Positions 24,299 through 34,356 are shown, numbered from the stretch's first letter. The stretch: 64,000 bases of DNA from Dechloromonas denitrificans (GCF_020510665.1 NZ_CP075187.1:1322501-1386500), one strand, 5' to 3'. Made by a program: numbers and translations. The notes: generated by a model not told the origin, from the letters alone.

Positions 24299-25234
24299 CT
24301 AGCGGTGAATGCGGCAAAGCGTGCTTTTGCCAAACAGGCTTTCAATCAGGTCGACCGCAAGTTCGGCGGTCTGGTTGCGGTGATCGAGTGCCGGGTTGAG
24401 TTCGACAATGTCGAGCGAAGCCAGACGGCCGCTGTCGGCGATCATTTCCATGCACAACTGGGCTTCGCGATAGGTCGGGCCGCCACGGACTGTCGTGCCG
24501 ACGCCGGGGGCGATGTCGGGGTCGAGGAAATCGACGTCGAGGCTGATGTGCAGATGCGTCTCGGCATCGATGCCGGCCAGCGCCTTTTCCATCACGGCGC
24601 GCATGCCGTGCTCGTCGACATAGCGCATATCGAAGACTTCGATCCCGAGCTGGCGAAGGAATTGTTTTTCACCTTCGTCGACGCTGCGAATGCCGATCTG
24701 GCGGATGTCGACCGCGTCAAGCGCCGGTACATGGCCGCCGATTTCGTTGAGTTCTCGCGGGCCATGGCCGCACAGGCAGGCGACCGGCATGCCATGGATG
24801 TTGCCCGAAGGCGTCAGCGTTGCGCTGTTCAGGTCGGCGTGTGCGTCGAACCAGAGGACGCGCAGCTTGCGTCCCTGTTCGCGGCAATGGCGGGCGACGG
24901 CGCTGATCGAGCCGATGGCCAGGCAGTGATCGCCGCCCAGCATGATGGGCAAGCGCCCGGCGCACAGTTCGGCATACACGGCATCGTGCAGCAGGGTGTT
25001 CCAGGTAATGACTTCCGGCAGGTGGCGCAAGCCGTTAACCGCCGGCAAGCCGGGGTTGGGCGGGCCAACCAGATCGCCGCAGTCGCGGACATCGACGCCG
25101 AAGGCGCTCAGGGCGGAGGCAATGCCGGCGACGCGCAGGGCTTCCGGCCCCATGCTGCCGCCACGCGTGCCTGCGCCGACATCGGTGGGGGCGCCGATCA
25201 GGCTGACGTGCAGACGGGTATTGGTTTTGATCAT
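24299..25234 (-). CDS. rocF: arginase
   Basis: This 311-residue ureohydrolase converts arginine to ornithine and urea in the cytosol. Mn-binding motifs are complete: GGDHCLAIGS, WFDAHADLN, and SLDVDFLDPDIAPGVGT. The substrate loop SGNIHGMP is also present. ATG at 25234 gives the usual N terminus (MIKTNTRLHVSLIGAP); an ATG ten codons upstream would overlap marC by 14 bp and is possible. It lies between marC and the EamA exporter on the same strand, which may form one transcript. Confidence 0.93.
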   Translation of the reverse strand: MIKTNTRLHVSLIGAPTDVGAGTRGGSMGPEALRVAGIASALSAFGVDVRDCGDLVGPPNPGLPAVNGLRHLPEVITWNTLLHDAVYAELCAGRLPIMLGGDHCLAIGSISAVARHCREQGRKLRVLWFDAHADLNSATLTPSGNIHGMPVACLCGHGPRELNEIGGHVPALDAVDIRQIGIRSVDEGEKQFLRQLGIEVFDMRYVDEHGMRAVMEKALAGIDAETHLHISLDVDFLDPDIAPGVGTTVRGGPTYREAQLCMEMIADSGRLASLDIVELNPALDHRNQTAELAVDLIESLFGKSTLCRIHR

Positions 25235-25250
25235 TGTTGTAGCGCCCTTT

Positions 25251-25847
25251 TCATGGGTTGCCAAAGGCCACCTTGATGCCGGAAATCAGCATTTGGACGG
25301 CCATCGTTGTCAGTACCAGACCCATCAGGCGTTCCATCGCCGCCATGCCGGAACGTCCGAAGAGACGGGCCAGCGGGTCCGACATCAGCAAGATGACGGT
25401 GTTGGCGGCGGAAGCGAGCAGCACGGCGGTCATCCAGGGCAGCGTTTCACCGGATTGGCGGGAAGCCAGCAGCACCATGGCCAGTGCTGAGGGGCCGGCG
25501 ATCATCGGCACGGCGAGCGGCACGATGAACGGTTCGCTGCGCGGTTCGGCTTCGGCGGCATGGTGGCCGGCGGCCGGAAAGACCATGCGCAGGGCGATCA
25601 GGAAGAGAATCAGTCCGCCCGATATTTCAAGCGCCGGATCGGACAGGCGCATGGCGGCCAGCAGCCAGTCACCGACGAAGAGAAAGGCGATCAGCACGCC
25701 GGTGGCGATGGCGCATTCGCGCAGGATGATCTGTCGTTTGCGGGCCGTGGGCAGTTCGCGCAGTAGCGACAGCACGAAGGGCACGTTACCGAGCGGGTCA
25801 AGGACCAGCAGCAGAATGAAAACGGAGGAAAACAGTTCCTGATTCAT
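25251..25847 (-). CDS. MarC/UPF0056-family integral membrane protein
   Basis: This 198-residue protein has six hydrophobic helices. Family hallmarks are the N-terminal SVFILLLVLDPLGNVPFVLSL and the central FIVPLAVPMIAGPSALAMV. MarC-like proteins are annotated as neutral amino acid exporters, but their role is poorly established. Next to arginase and an EamA exporter, an amino-acid-related role is reasonable inference. Confidence 0.9.
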   Translation of the reverse strand: MNQELFSSVFILLLVLDPLGNVPFVLSLLRELPTARKRQIILRECAIATGVLIAFLFVGDWLLAAMRLSDPALEISGGLILFLIALRMVFPAAGHHAAEAEPRSEPFIVPLAVPMIAGPSALAMVLLASRQSGETLPWMTAVLLASAANTVILLMSDPLARLFGRSGMAAMERLMGLVLTTMAVQMLISGIKVAFGNP

Positions 25848-25914
25848 GAGTTTCTCTGCGGGGCTGGCCTCTGGCCCGGGACCAGTGCTGCCGGCCCCGG
25901 GAAAATAGTGAGGC

Positions 25915-27315
25915 TTAGTTGAAGTTGTAGCGGGCCATCAGGTTGAGACGGGACATTTCGCCCTTCTCGCCGATCAGCGTTTCACGCTGACCATAGATCC
26001 ATTCGGCGCCGATATCAACAAACTTGATCGGGTTCCAGATGCCGCCGACGTGCAGTTGCGAGACGCGGCGATTCACCCCGAAACGACCGCCGCCAAAGCC
26101 CTGGGCCAGTGCCAGGTCGGTGTAGGCGTTGTTGAAGTTGCGTTGCGTGCCATAGGCCAAGTTCATGCGCAGCGTATCGCTGAACTTGTGCTGGTAGCCG
26201 AGCACCAGGCCGGCGGCGCGTTCTATCGCGATCGAGTTGTTGCTCGCGTTGTAGGCGGCACCTTCAATGTAGTTGAAGTAGCGGCCAATGCCTTCGCCAC
26301 CGGTTGCGATGAAGCTCAGGGTGTCGTCGCCGGTCGGCTTGTAGGTGCCGCTGGCCGCCAGGCCGTAGCCGCGACGCGAGGCGTCGATGCTGTCGCCGTT
26401 GTCAATCCGGTGTTCATGCGTTACGCCGCGCAGGCTGAGCGTGCCCCAGGTGAAGGGCTTGTCCCAGCGGAGAATCAGGTCGGGCGTGCGCGAGAAGCCG
26501 TTCTTGGTGGCAGCCGGGTCTTCGCCGGCCTTCTTTTCCAGAACGTAGCTGACCGAGTTTTCGATTGCGGCGGTGAAATTGCCGTAGTTCGGCGTCACGT
26601 AGGTGTAGCGGACTTGCGGCTGACGAATGAAGGTCGAGCCGATCGGGCCGTTGAAGTCGACCACTTCCGGTGTTGCATCAACGTCCATGAAGCTCGACCA
26701 GGTCTGGCCGACCAGCCAGGAGCCGACCTGAACGTAGGCGTGGCGCAGGCGGAAGTTGTAGCTGTTGGTCGCCTGTTGCGTGTAAATGTTGTTCAGCGTG
26801 CCGTAGACCGCGGAATTGCCGGTACGCGGGTCGTTATTGAAGTCACCCTCGATTTTCGCGGTCAACTGGCCGTAGGAGGTCGGCATGGCGGCTTCGACAC
26901 CGAGGCGCGAGGTGCGGGCGTGCATATAGGTCTGGCCGCGGCGATTGGCTTCATTGCTGCCGTTGAGCGGGGCGTAGGGCATGAAGGTCGAGTAGTCGCT
27001 GTCGGCGTTGCTGCCGCGTGTTTCGTGCACCAGATTGGCTTCGGCGATGCCGTAGAGACGGATCGAGACATCGGAGTTGGCCAGGCGGTAGGAATTCGGC
27101 AAATCGCCGATGACGACGGCTTCCTTGCCTTGGGCGGTGACTTGATCCTGCAGCTGGGTGATTTCTTCCTTCTGGACTTTCTTCAGCTCTTCGATCTGTG
27201 CCTGCATGGCCTTGAGCTGGGCTTCGAGCTGGGCGATGCGGCTGTTGTCGTTAGCCTGGGCCAAGCCGGCGGCGCCGAAAGCGATCAGCGCCAGGGCGAT
27301 AGGTTTGAGTTGCAT
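25915..27315 (-). CDS. DcaP-like outer membrane porin
   Basis: This 466-residue protein has a signal peptide (cleavage near AQA-N), then a heptad-rich coiled coil (RIAQLEAQLKAMQAQIEELK to about residue 60), a feature of DcaP-type trimeric porins. The barrel opens VSIRLYGIAEANLVHE and ends NLMARYNFN. Such porins take up organic acids and other anions. It lies upstream, on the same strand, of an amino-acid ABC transporter read toward it, separated by 52 bp, so it may be the outer membrane partner of that uptake system. Confidence 0.87.
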   Translation of the reverse strand: MQLKPIALALIAFGAAGLAQANDNSRIAQLEAQLKAMQAQIEELKKVQKEEITQLQDQVTAQGKEAVVIGDLPNSYRLANSDVSIRLYGIAEANLVHETRGSNADSDYSTFMPYAPLNGSNEANRRGQTYMHARTSRLGVEAAMPTSYGQLTAKIEGDFNNDPRTGNSAVYGTLNNIYTQQATNSYNFRLRHAYVQVGSWLVGQTWSSFMDVDATPEVVDFNGPIGSTFIRQPQVRYTYVTPNYGNFTAAIENSVSYVLEKKAGEDPAATKNGFSRTPDLILRWDKPFTWGTLSLRGVTHEHRIDNGDSIDASRRGYGLAASGTYKPTGDDTLSFIATGGEGIGRYFNYIEGAAYNASNNSIAIERAAGLVLGYQHKFSDTLRMNLAYGTQRNFNNAYTDLALAQGFGGGRFGVNRRVSQLHVGGIWNPIKFVDIGAEWIYGQRETLIGEKGEMSRLNLMARYNFN

Positions 27316-27367
27316 GGTCTACCTCTAAATAATCATGAAAATGGGCGGCGCGTGGGCCGCCGCGCGA

Positions 27368-28126
27368 TCAGAAGCCGTGGCGAACCTGGGTCAGGAAAGC
27401 CTTGGCGCGCTCGTGATCGGGATGGGTGAAAAATGCTTCCGGCGTCGAATCTTCGAGAATCGTCCCGTGATCGAAAAAGATCACGCGGTCGGCGACCTCG
27501 CGGGCAAAGCCCATTTCGTGCGTGACGACGAGCATGGTGATGCCGGTGTGGGCCAGTTCGCGCATGACGGCGAGCACTTCGTTGACCATTTCCGGATCGA
27601 GGGCCGAGGTCGGCTCATCAAACAAAAGTACCTTGGGGTCCATGGCCAGCGCACGGGCGATGGCGACGCGCTGCTGCTGGCCGCCGGACAGTTGCACCGG
27701 ATATTTGTGGGCGTGCTCTTTCAGGCCGACCCGTTCAAGCAAGGCCAGGGCCTTGGCTTCCGCATCCGGGCGCGACATCTTGCGGACCCGCATCGGGGCC
27801 AGCGCGACATTGCGCAGGATGGAGAGGTGCGAGAACAGGTTGAAGCTCTGGAAGACCATGCCGACTTCACGGCGAATGGCGTCGAGATTCTTCAGGTCGT
27901 CGTTCAGTTCGATGCCGTCGATCTGGATGCTGCCGCTGTCGTGGGCTTCGAGCCGGTTGAGCGTGCGCAGGAAAGTTGATTTTCCCGAACCGGACGGGCC
28001 GATGATCGCGGTTACCTGGCCTTCGCTGAAACTGGCCGACACATTCTTGAGCGCATGGAAAGAACCGAAGTGCTTGTCGATGTTGCGGGCAACGATGATC
28101 GGGCGGGCATTTTGAGTTGTGGTCAT
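27368..28126 (-). CDS. polar amino acid ABC transporter ATP-binding protein (GlnQ-like)
   Basis: This 252-residue ATPase has Walker [10 protein letters not shown], a Q-loop in [12 protein letters not shown], signature [15 protein letters not shown], Walker [15 protein letters not shown] and a switch His in VVTHEMGFA. Length and sequence match the GlnQ/HisP group. It is the last of three genes SBP-permease-ATPase on the minus strand, 9 bp after the permease. Confidence 0.95.
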   Translation of the reverse strand: MTTTQNARPIIVARNIDKHFGSFHALKNVSASFSEGQVTAIIGPSGSGKSTFLRTLNRLEAHDSGSIQIDGIELNDDLKNLDAIRREVGMVFQSFNLFSHLSILRNVALAPMRVRKMSRPDAEAKALALLERVGLKEHAHKYPVQLSGGQQQRVAIARALAMDPKVLLFDEPTSALDPEMVNEVLAVMRELAHTGITMLVVTHEMGFAREVADRVIFFDHGTILEDSTPEAFFTHPDHERAKAFLTQVRHGF

Positions 28127-28135
28127 GCGGCCTCC

Positions 28136-28894
28136 TCAGCGTTTGCGGCCAACGTCGAGCTGGGCTTCCAGGGCAGAAGTCAGCGTCGTGAAGGCGGTGG
28201 TCAGGATTAGATAGATCACGGCAATGGTCAGGAAGACCGGTATCGGCTGATAGCTTTCAGCCTGGACGCGATAGCCGATCATGGTCAGTTCGACCACGCT
28301 GATGGCGTAGGCGAGCGATGAGTCCTTGACCAGCGAAGCCAGGTTGTTGGCCAGCGCCGGCAAGGCGACACGCATGCTTTGCGGCAGCGTGATATCCATG
28401 AAAGTCTGCATCGGCGACAGGCCCAGCGCCCGGGCCGCTTCGATTTGCCCCTGAGGAACGGCCAGGATGCCGGCACGGACGCATTCGGTGTTGTACGCCC
28501 CGATGTTCAGTGACAGCGCGACGACGGCGCAGGCAAAGTCCGACAGCTGGATCGAATCCGGCAGGATTTGCGGCGACACCAGCCAGATGAACAGAATCTG
28601 CAGAAGCAGCGGCGTGCCGCGAATCAGCCAGACATAGGTTTCACAGATCCAGCGGATGACGGCAATCGACGATAGCTTGCCGAGGCCGGCCAGCACGCCG
28701 AGGATGATTCCGACGGTGCCGGAGATCAGCGTCAGCAGCACGGTGATCCGGGCGCCTTCGGCAAATTGCTGGGCCGCCGGGCCGATCGGCTCGGGAGCGG
28801 CCGACAGCGGAATGGCCATGCCCCAAAGAAAAACGAGCAGGCCGATCATCGCGGCGAACATCGCCCAGGCCGGATGTTGCTTGGTCCAGTTCAT
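28136..28894 (-). CDS. polar amino acid ABC transporter permease
   Basis: This 252-residue inner membrane protein of the HisM/GlnP type has five or more helices and the EAA-like coupling motif GQIEAARALGLSPMQTFMDI. Only one permease gene is present, so it would act as a homodimer. It is preceded 13 bp upstream by the binding protein gene. Confidence 0.93.
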   Translation of the reverse strand: MNWTKQHPAWAMFAAMIGLLVFLWGMAIPLSAAPEPIGPAAQQFAEGARITVLLTLISGTVGIILGVLAGLGKLSSIAVIRWICETYVWLIRGTPLLLQILFIWLVSPQILPDSIQLSDFACAVVALSLNIGAYNTECVRAGILAVPQGQIEAARALGLSPMQTFMDITLPQSMRVALPALANNLASLVKDSSLAYAISVVELTMIGYRVQAESYQPIPVFLTIAVIYLILTTAFTTLTSALEAQLDVGRKR

Positions 28895-28907
28895 GTTGGC
28901 TCAGCGC

Positions 28908-29681
28908 TTAGCGGCAGGAGACGTCGGTCTTGAAGTATTTCTGGCTGAGGCTGGCGTAGGTGCCATCCTTGACCACTTCGGCCAGGCCGCGGTTGAACTG
29001 TTCCATCAGTTCCTTATTGTTTTTGCGCATGATCGCCGAGACGCGTTCGACGAACACCTGCTCGCCTGCAACGATGCCGGCATCCGGGTTCTTGTCGAGG
29101 GTGGCCTTGATCAGCCACTTGTCGGAAATCCAGGCGTCGATCTTCTTGGCCTTCAGGGCCGAAAAGACTTCCGGGTCAGCCTTGTAGGTTTTCAGTTCTT
29201 TCAGGCCGGGAATTTTCTTGGCGCTTTCGTAGTAGCTGGTGGCCAGTTGTGCACCGACCGTACGGCCGTTCAGTGCGGCCATTGTCAGGGCGCCATCTTT
29301 CGGCGCGGCAATCTGGCCGCCGGTGCAGTAGTGCGGGTTGGTGAAGTCGACCGACTTGGCGCGCTCTTCGGTATAGCCGTGCGAGGCGATGGCAAAGTCG
29401 AAACGGTCCTGGCGAATCGAGGCGACCTGGGCGTCGAAGGGCACGACGCGCCACTCGATGTTCAGGCCGAGTTTCTTGACGACGGCTTCGGCGACTTCGA
29501 CCTCAAAACCGGTCAGTTTGGAGCCTTCGAAATAGTTGAACGGGAAAAAAGAGCCTTCGGTGACGGCAATAACCGTACCTGCGGCCTTGATCGTGTTCCA
29601 GTCGCGTGCCTGGGCAGTGCCGGTGGTCATTGCAAAAGCAAGCGGCAGCAGGGCGGCGACGAATTTGGCGGTGAAGCGCAT
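28908..29681 (-). CDS. periplasmic amino-acid-binding protein of the ABC transporter
   Basis: This 257-residue family 3 solute-binding protein has a signal peptide (cleavage near AQA-R), then AAGTVIAVTEGSFFPFNYFE, FEVEVAEAVVKKLGLNIEWR and DFAIASHGYTEERAKSVDFT, the core of the type II amino-acid binders. The ATG at 29681 has GGAGG 5-6 nt upstream. It is the first gene of the three-gene unit. The ligand cannot be fixed from sequence. Confidence 0.92.
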   Translation of the reverse strand: MRFTAKFVAALLPLAFAMTTGTAQARDWNTIKAAGTVIAVTEGSFFPFNYFEGSKLTGFEVEVAEAVVKKLGLNIEWRVVPFDAQVASIRQDRFDFAIASHGYTEERAKSVDFTNPHYCTGGQIAAPKDGALTMAALNGRTVGAQLATSYYESAKKIPGLKELKTYKADPEVFSALKAKKIDAWISDKWLIKATLDKNPDAGIVAGEQVFVERVSAIMRKNNKELMEQFNRGLAEVVKDGTYASLSQKYFKTDVSCR

Positions 29682-29947
29682 GATTCCTCCAGAGTTTTGG
29701 ACTGTGGCCGGAATATCTTCGGCTTGCCTTGCGGCAGGCTGATGCATTCGGCGGCTCGTTGGATTTTTGGTTCCGTGCTGTGAGCACGGTATCGTCGCCG
29801 TGTGCATCTTGGGCTTCGATAAAGGGGCGCGATTCTACGCGCTGCACCAATGAGCAACCAGTTCGCAGATCAAGAACTAGTGGTTTACCCGTAGTTCCGG
29901 CGTTGCGTTTTCAGCAAATTTTGTCGTGAATTCTGGATAAACAGAAT

Positions 29948-29982
29948 TTATCCCCGTTTCGGTCGGGTAAGTCTGTGGATAA
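29948..29982. repeat. DnaA-box repeat, copy 2
   Basis: TTATCCCCG (29948-29956) and the inverted DnaA box TGTGGATAA (29974-29982) are at the same 26-bp register as copies 1 and 3, with GGGTAAGTC between and a CTTAAAAAATG block about 55 bp downstream. An ATTCTG/CAGAAT hairpin precedes it. It lies in the 434-bp gap 29682-30115, in which I see no gene. Confidence 0.75.
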
Positions 29983-30115
29983 GCGCTGGGTAAGTTGCCT
30001 AGATGCTTGAAGCAGCTGGATTTTTGATCGACTGCTTAAAAAATGAACAGCAGGCTGCATCCTTGCCAAATTCGTGCAGCCTGTGTTCGCAGCCTTCTTC
30101 AGACTTTGCCGGGGC

Positions 30116-30751
30116 TTAGCCGATTGCCGCAGCGTAGGCCTGGTCGAGTTCCTGGCGGTTGCGTGCGCTGGTTTTCAGATCGAGCAGGCGGCCGTTGTCC
30201 AGGCCATAGATCCAGCCGTGCAGCATCAGTTCCTGGTTTGACTTCCAGGCTTCGATCACCGGGGTGGAGCGGGCCAGGTTGCGGACTTGTTCGATCACAT
30301 TGAGTTCGCACAGCCGTCGCCATTTTGCGGTGGGATCGGGCAGTTTTTCCAGCGCCGCACTGTGGCGTTCGATCACGTCTTCGATATGGCGCAGCCAGTT
30401 GTCGATCATGCCGTTGCTTTGACCATCCAGTGCAGCCTTGACGCCGCCGCAGCCGTAGTGGCCGCAAACGATCACGTGTTCGACGCGCAGCACCTGGATG
30501 GCGTAATGCACGACGGACAGACTGTTCAGGTCGGTATGTACGATCACATTGGCGATGTTGCGATGAACGAAAACCTCCCCGGGATTCAGGCCGGTGATCT
30601 GGTTGGCCGGAACGCGGCTGTCGGAGCAGCCGATCCACAGGTATTTCGGCGCTTGTTGTGCGGCGAGTCGCTGGAAATATTCAGGATCATCCTGAAGTTG
30701 GCGGAGTGACCATCGCTGGTTTTGTTCGAAAAGTTCGGGCAGATATTTCAT
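30116..30751 (-). CDS. can: beta-carbonic anhydrase
   Basis: This 211-residue enzyme interconverts CO2 and bicarbonate. Zinc ligands and the catalytic dyad are visible: C42 and D44 in GCSDSR, and H98 and C101 in GHYGCGG. The start at 30751 gives the usual MKYLPELFEQN terminus. It is 7 bp downstream of the small membrane protein gene and appears to be the third gene of an hpf operon. Confidence 0.95.
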   Translation of the reverse strand: MKYLPELFEQNQRWSLRQLQDDPEYFQRLAAQQAPKYLWIGCSDSRVPANQITGLNPGEVFVHRNIANVIVHTDLNSLSVVHYAIQVLRVEHVIVCGHYGCGGVKAALDGQSNGMIDNWLRHIEDVIERHSAALEKLPDPTAKWRRLCELNVIEQVRNLARSTPVIEAWKSNQELMLHGWIYGLDNGRLLDLKTSARNRQELDQAYAAAIG

Positions 30752-30758
30752 GGTTGTC

Positions 30759-30887
30759 TTAAAGCAGCGTGGCCAAGGCCGCGATGAGCAGGCCGAGGGA
30801 CATGAGGGCGATGAATTTGGTGGAATTTTGTTCGTTGACCGCAGCATGGCCTGCACTGCGCCTGGCGGGATGTTGGGGAGGGCGCAT
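30759..30887 (-). CDS. 42-residue tail-anchored small membrane protein
   Basis: The frame MRPPQHPARRSAGHAAVNEQ continues into STKFIALMSLGLLIAALATLL and stops at 30759. This gives a basic, Pro-rich head and a single C-terminal helix. Its ATG overlaps the hpf stop by one base (TGATG), a strong sign of coupled translation, and carbonic anhydrase starts 7 bp later. It is too short for usual gene callers. Function is unknown; the frame contains the TTGACCGCAGC word in antisense. Confidence 0.6.
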   Translation of the reverse strand: MRPPQHPARRSAGHAAVNEQNSTKFIALMSLGLLIAALATLL

Positions 30888-31282
30888 CAATGAAACACGC
30901 CTGCGTCTGCACGCTGCTGAAACTCTTCGGCCGAAGGATCGTCGGTGATTTCGACAACCGGTTGGCGTACATGGCGGTGCTCGCGCTGGCGCTCCAGGCG
31001 GCGGGCCAGCGAGCGTTCGGCGCGGTCGACCGCACGATTGATCGCCATATAAAGATCGGTTTCGGTATCCTCGATGACCACATCGCTGGTGCCGGGCAAG
31101 GCGATCTGGATGCGGCAGCATTTGTCTTCGCCGCCGCGTGGACCGTTGATGTCATAAAGCCGGACGGCTACCTTGCGAACATCGTAGACCGCCCAGCTCA
31201 GGGCAAAACCCAGGCGGCGTTCGGCATGCTCGCGCAGGGCCGGAGAAAGCTCAAAACCTTTGGCTCGAATATCGATTTGCAT
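30887..31282 (-). CDS. HPF/RaiA-family ribosome hibernation factor
   Basis: This 131-residue protein has the HPF fold pattern: MQIDIRAKGFELSPALREHAERRLG, a central strand pair, and DTETDLYMAINRAVDRAERSLARRLER. It lacks the long C-terminal dimerisation domain, so it is of the short class, with a tail of about 35 residues. It binds the 30S decoding region in resting cells. It heads the unit with the small membrane protein and carbonic anhydrase. Confidence 0.88.
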   Translation of the reverse strand: MQIDIRAKGFELSPALREHAERRLGFALSWAVYDVRKVAVRLYDINGPRGGEDKCCRIQIALPGTSDVVIEDTETDLYMAINRAVDRAERSLARRLERQREHRHVRQPVVEITDDPSAEEFQQRADAGVFH

Positions 31283-31416
31283 GATGTGCTTCCTTTTCGG
31301 GTTGGGACGAAGTTCATCCTAAAGCAGGTCAATGTTCCGAAATAGACGGATTTACATGAGCAATGTTCCGTTATTCTCGAAATATTTTTTGCCAGTAGAG
31401 GATGCGTCCCGGTGCT

Positions 31417-31451
31417 TATCCCCGGTTTGACGGGGTAAGTCTGTGGATAAG
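31417..31451. repeat. DnaA-box repeat, copy 3
   Basis: TTATCCCCG (31417-31425) and the inverted DnaA box TGTGGATAA (31443-31451) are 26 bp apart start to start, with GGGTAAGTC between. It lies in the 414-bp gap between hpf and acnB (31283-31696), which holds no gene I can support. Confidence 0.75.
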
Positions 31452-31573
31452 CACTGGGCAGATCGATCAACTCATTGAGTTGACAACAGTTTTGGGCCGC
31501 TGCCTGATTTTTGGGCGCTGCACGTCCTGAATGCACCGTTTGGCGCTTTCGCGCTTAGCAAAACGTGAATGGT

Positions 31574-31593
31574 TAATATATAATATATAAGAC
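31574..31593. promoter_or_regulatory. AT-rich acnB promoter element with TATATAAGAC
   Basis: A run of alternating A/T (about 31573-31590) ends in TATATAAGAC, about 104 bp before the acnB start. The inverse of its last ten bases nearly matches the palindrome in the mdh/gntR intergenic region (48737-48748). It is a candidate shared operator and promoter; the regulator is not proven. Confidence 0.4.
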
Positions 31594-31696
31594 TTGCGAG
31601 CCGGCTTGGGGTTGCAGTAAACCGAACCATCGGGCCGCCGCCATTGTCGTAGAATATTCGTTTTCCCAGAGCAACCCTTTACGAAAGGAAGTCGCC

Positions 31697-34285
31697 GTGC
31701 TTGAAGCCTATCGCGCCCACGTAGCAGAGCGTGCAGCCCTCGGTATCCCGCCGCTGCCCCTGTCCAAGCAACAGACCACCGAACTGGTCGGCCTGCTGAA
31801 GAATCCGCCGAAGGGCGAAGAAGCCGCTCTGGTCGAGCTGATCACCTACCGCGTTCCGGCCGGTGTGGATGACGCCGCCAAGGTCAAGGCCGAATTCCTG
31901 GCCAAGGTTGCCAAGGGCGAAGAAGCCTGTGCCCTGATCTCCAAGGAAAAAGCCACCGAACTGCTCGGCACCATGCTCGGCGGTTACAACGTCAAGCCGC
32001 TGATCGACCTGCTTGGCTGCGGCACCTGCGGTGCGGTTGCCGCCGAAGGCCTGAAGAAGACCCTGTTGGTGTTCGATTTCTTCCACGATGTCGCCGAACT
32101 GGCCAAGGCTGGCAATGCCAACGCCAAGGCTGTCATGCAGTCGTGGGCCGACGGCGAGTGGTTCACCTCCCGCCCGGCCGTGCCGGCTTCGCAGAAGCTG
32201 ACCGTTTTCAAGGTCACCGGCGAAACCAACACCGACGACCTGTCGCCGGCGCCGGATGCCTGGTCGCGTCCTGACATCCCGCTGCACGCTTTGGCCATGC
32301 TGAAGAACCCGCGTCCGGGTATCGAAGCCGACGAGCCGGGCTCGCGCGGCCCGATCAAGCAACTCGAAAAGCTGGCTGCCAAGGGCAACCTGATCGCCTA
32401 CGTCGGTGACGTGGTCGGTACCGGTTCTTCCCGCAAGTCCGCCACCAACTCGGTGCTGTGGTTCACCGGCGAAGACATCCCCTTCGTGCCGAACAAGCGC
32501 TTCGGCGGCGTCTGCCTCGGCTCCAAGATCGCTCCGATCTTCTTCAACACGATGGAAGATGCCGGCGCGCTGCCGATCGAAATCGCGGCTGACCAGATGG
32601 ACATGGGCGACGAGATTGAACTGACCGTCGATCAAGCTACCGGCAAAGTTGTTGCCACCAAGAACGGTGCCACCATTGCCGAATCGCAACTGAAGACTCT
32701 CGTCATCCTTGACGAAGTCCGCGCTGGCGGCCGTATCCCCCTGATCATCGGTCGTGGCCTGACCACCAAGGCCCGCGAATTCCTCGGCCTGCCGCAATCG
32801 ACGCTGTTCCGCCTGCCGCAAAACCCGGCCGACGACGGCAAGGGCTACTCGCTGGCCCAGAAGATGGTCGGCAAGGCCTGCGGCGTGACCGGCATCCTGC
32901 CGGGCACCTACTGCGAGCCGAAGATGACCACCGTCGGTTCGCAAGACACCACCGGCCCGATGACCCGCGACGAACTGAAGGATCTGGCCTGCCTCGGCTT
33001 CTCCGCCGACCTGGTGATGCAGTCCTTCTGCCACACCGCCGCCTATCCGAAGCTGGTCGACGTCCGCATGCACCGCGAACTGCCGTCCTTCATCTCGACC
33101 CGTGGCGGCGTTGCGCTGCGGCCGGGCGACGGCGTCATCCACTCCTGGCTGAACCGCCTGCTGCTGCCGGATACCGTCGGCACCGGCGGTGACTCGCACA
33201 CCCGTTTCCCGATCGGCATCTCCTTCCCGGCCGGTTCCGGTCTGGTCGCCTTTGCCGCCGCCACCGGCGTCATGCCGCTCGACATGCCGGAATCCGTGCT
33301 GGTCCGCTTCAAGGGTGAAATGCAACCGGGCATCACGCTGCGTGACCTGGTCAACGCCATTCCGCTGTACGCCATCAAGGCCGGCCTGCTGACCGTCGAA
33401 AAGAAGGGCAAGATCAACGTCTTCTCCGGCCGCATCCTGGAAATCGAAGGTCTGCCGAACCTCAAGGTCGAACAGGCTTTCGAGCTGTCCGACGCTGCCG
33501 CCGAGCGTTCCGCTGCTGCCTGTGCCGTCGCCCTGAACAAGGAACCGATGGTCGAGTACATGCGTTCGAACATCACCCTGATGAAGTGGATGATCGCCGA
33601 AGGCTACGCCGATGCCCGCACCCTGAAGCGCCGCATCAACGCCATGGAAGACTGGATCGCCAACGGCGAACTGCTCAAGGCTGACGCCAACGCCCAGTAC
33701 GCCGCGGTCATCGAAATCGACCTGGCCGAAGTCACCGAGCCGATCCTTGCCTGCCCGAACGATCCGGACGATGTCAAGATCCTCTCCGAAGTCGCCGGCG
33801 CCAAGATCGACGAAGTCTTCATCGGTTCCTGCATGACCAACATCGGCCACTTCCGTGCTGCCGGCAAGGTCCTTGAAGGCAAGTCGGACATCCCGACCCG
33901 TCTGTGGATCGCTCCGCCGACCAAGATGGATGCGCTGATCCTGACTGAAGAAGGCTACTACGGCGTCCTCGGCAAGTCCGGCGCGCGCATGGAAATGCCG
34001 GGCTGCTCGCTGTGCATGGGCAACCAGGCACAGATCCGCAAGGGCTCCACCGCGATCTCCACCTCCACCCGCAACTTCCCGAACCGCCTCGGTATCGATA
34101 CCCAGGTTTATCTGGGTTCCGCCGAACTGGCCGCCATGTGCGCCCTGGCCGGCCGCATCGTTACCGTTGCGGAATACATGGAGCAGATCAAGCTGGTGAA
34201 CGCCAAGGCCGGTGAAGTCTATCGCTACATGAATTTCGACCAGATTCCGGAGTTCGTTGAAGTCGCTGCGACCGTCGAGATGTAA
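31697..34285 (+). CDS. acnB: bifunctional aconitate hydratase 2 / 2-methylisocitrate dehydratase
   Basis: This 862-residue AcnB interconverts citrate and isocitrate in the TCA cycle and can also act in the methylcitrate cycle. The N-terminal HEAT-like domain ([19 protein letters not shown]), the swivel domain ([19 protein letters not shown]) and cluster-binding cysteines in [17 protein letters not shown] and [11 protein letters not shown] are all present. It begins with GTG at 31697, with AAAGGAAG upstream. It ends 71 bp before a bidirectional terminator. Confidence 0.96.
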   Translation: MLEAYRAHVAERAALGIPPLPLSKQQTTELVGLLKNPPKGEEAALVELITYRVPAGVDDAAKVKAEFLAKVAKGEEACALISKEKATELLGTMLGGYNVKPLIDLLGCGTCGAVAAEGLKKTLLVFDFFHDVAELAKAGNANAKAVMQSWADGEWFTSRPAVPASQKLTVFKVTGETNTDDLSPAPDAWSRPDIPLHALAMLKNPRPGIEADEPGSRGPIKQLEKLAAKGNLIAYVGDVVGTGSSRKSATNSVLWFTGEDIPFVPNKRFGGVCLGSKIAPIFFNTMEDAGALPIEIAADQMDMGDEIELTVDQATGKVVATKNGATIAESQLKTLVILDEVRAGGRIPLIIGRGLTTKAREFLGLPQSTLFRLPQNPADDGKGYSLAQKMVGKACGVTGILPGTYCEPKMTTVGSQDTTGPMTRDELKDLACLGFSADLVMQSFCHTAAYPKLVDVRMHRELPSFISTRGGVALRPGDGVIHSWLNRLLLPDTVGTGGDSHTRFPIGISFPAGSGLVAFAAATGVMPLDMPESVLVRFKGEMQPGITLRDLVNAIPLYAIKAGLLTVEKKGKINVFSGRILEIEGLPNLKVEQAFELSDAAAERSAAACAVALNKEPMVEYMRSNITLMKWMIAEGYADARTLKRRINAMEDWIANGELLKADANAQYAAVIEIDLAEVTEPILACPNDPDDVKILSEVAGAKIDEVFIGSCMTNIGHFRAAGKVLEGKSDIPTRLWIAPPTKMDALILTEEGYYGVLGKSGARMEMPGCSLCMGNQAQIRKGSTAISTSTRNFPNRLGIDTQVYLGSAELAAMCALAGRIVTVAEYMEQIKLVNAKAGEVYRYMNFDQIPEFVEVAATVEM

Positions 34286-34356
34286 TTTGCGAAAATCGGC
34301 CGGTTTTGCCGGTCGACCGCGCCCCGAAGGAAGCCCCCTTGGGGTGAAGTAAATTG

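Noticed and set aside
31563..31600. AT-rich stretch beside a DnaA box, considered as a replication origin
   Set aside because: Only one perfect DnaA box is nearby, no dnaA/dnaN/parAB/gidA genes flank it, and the AT stretch is better placed as the acnB promoter.
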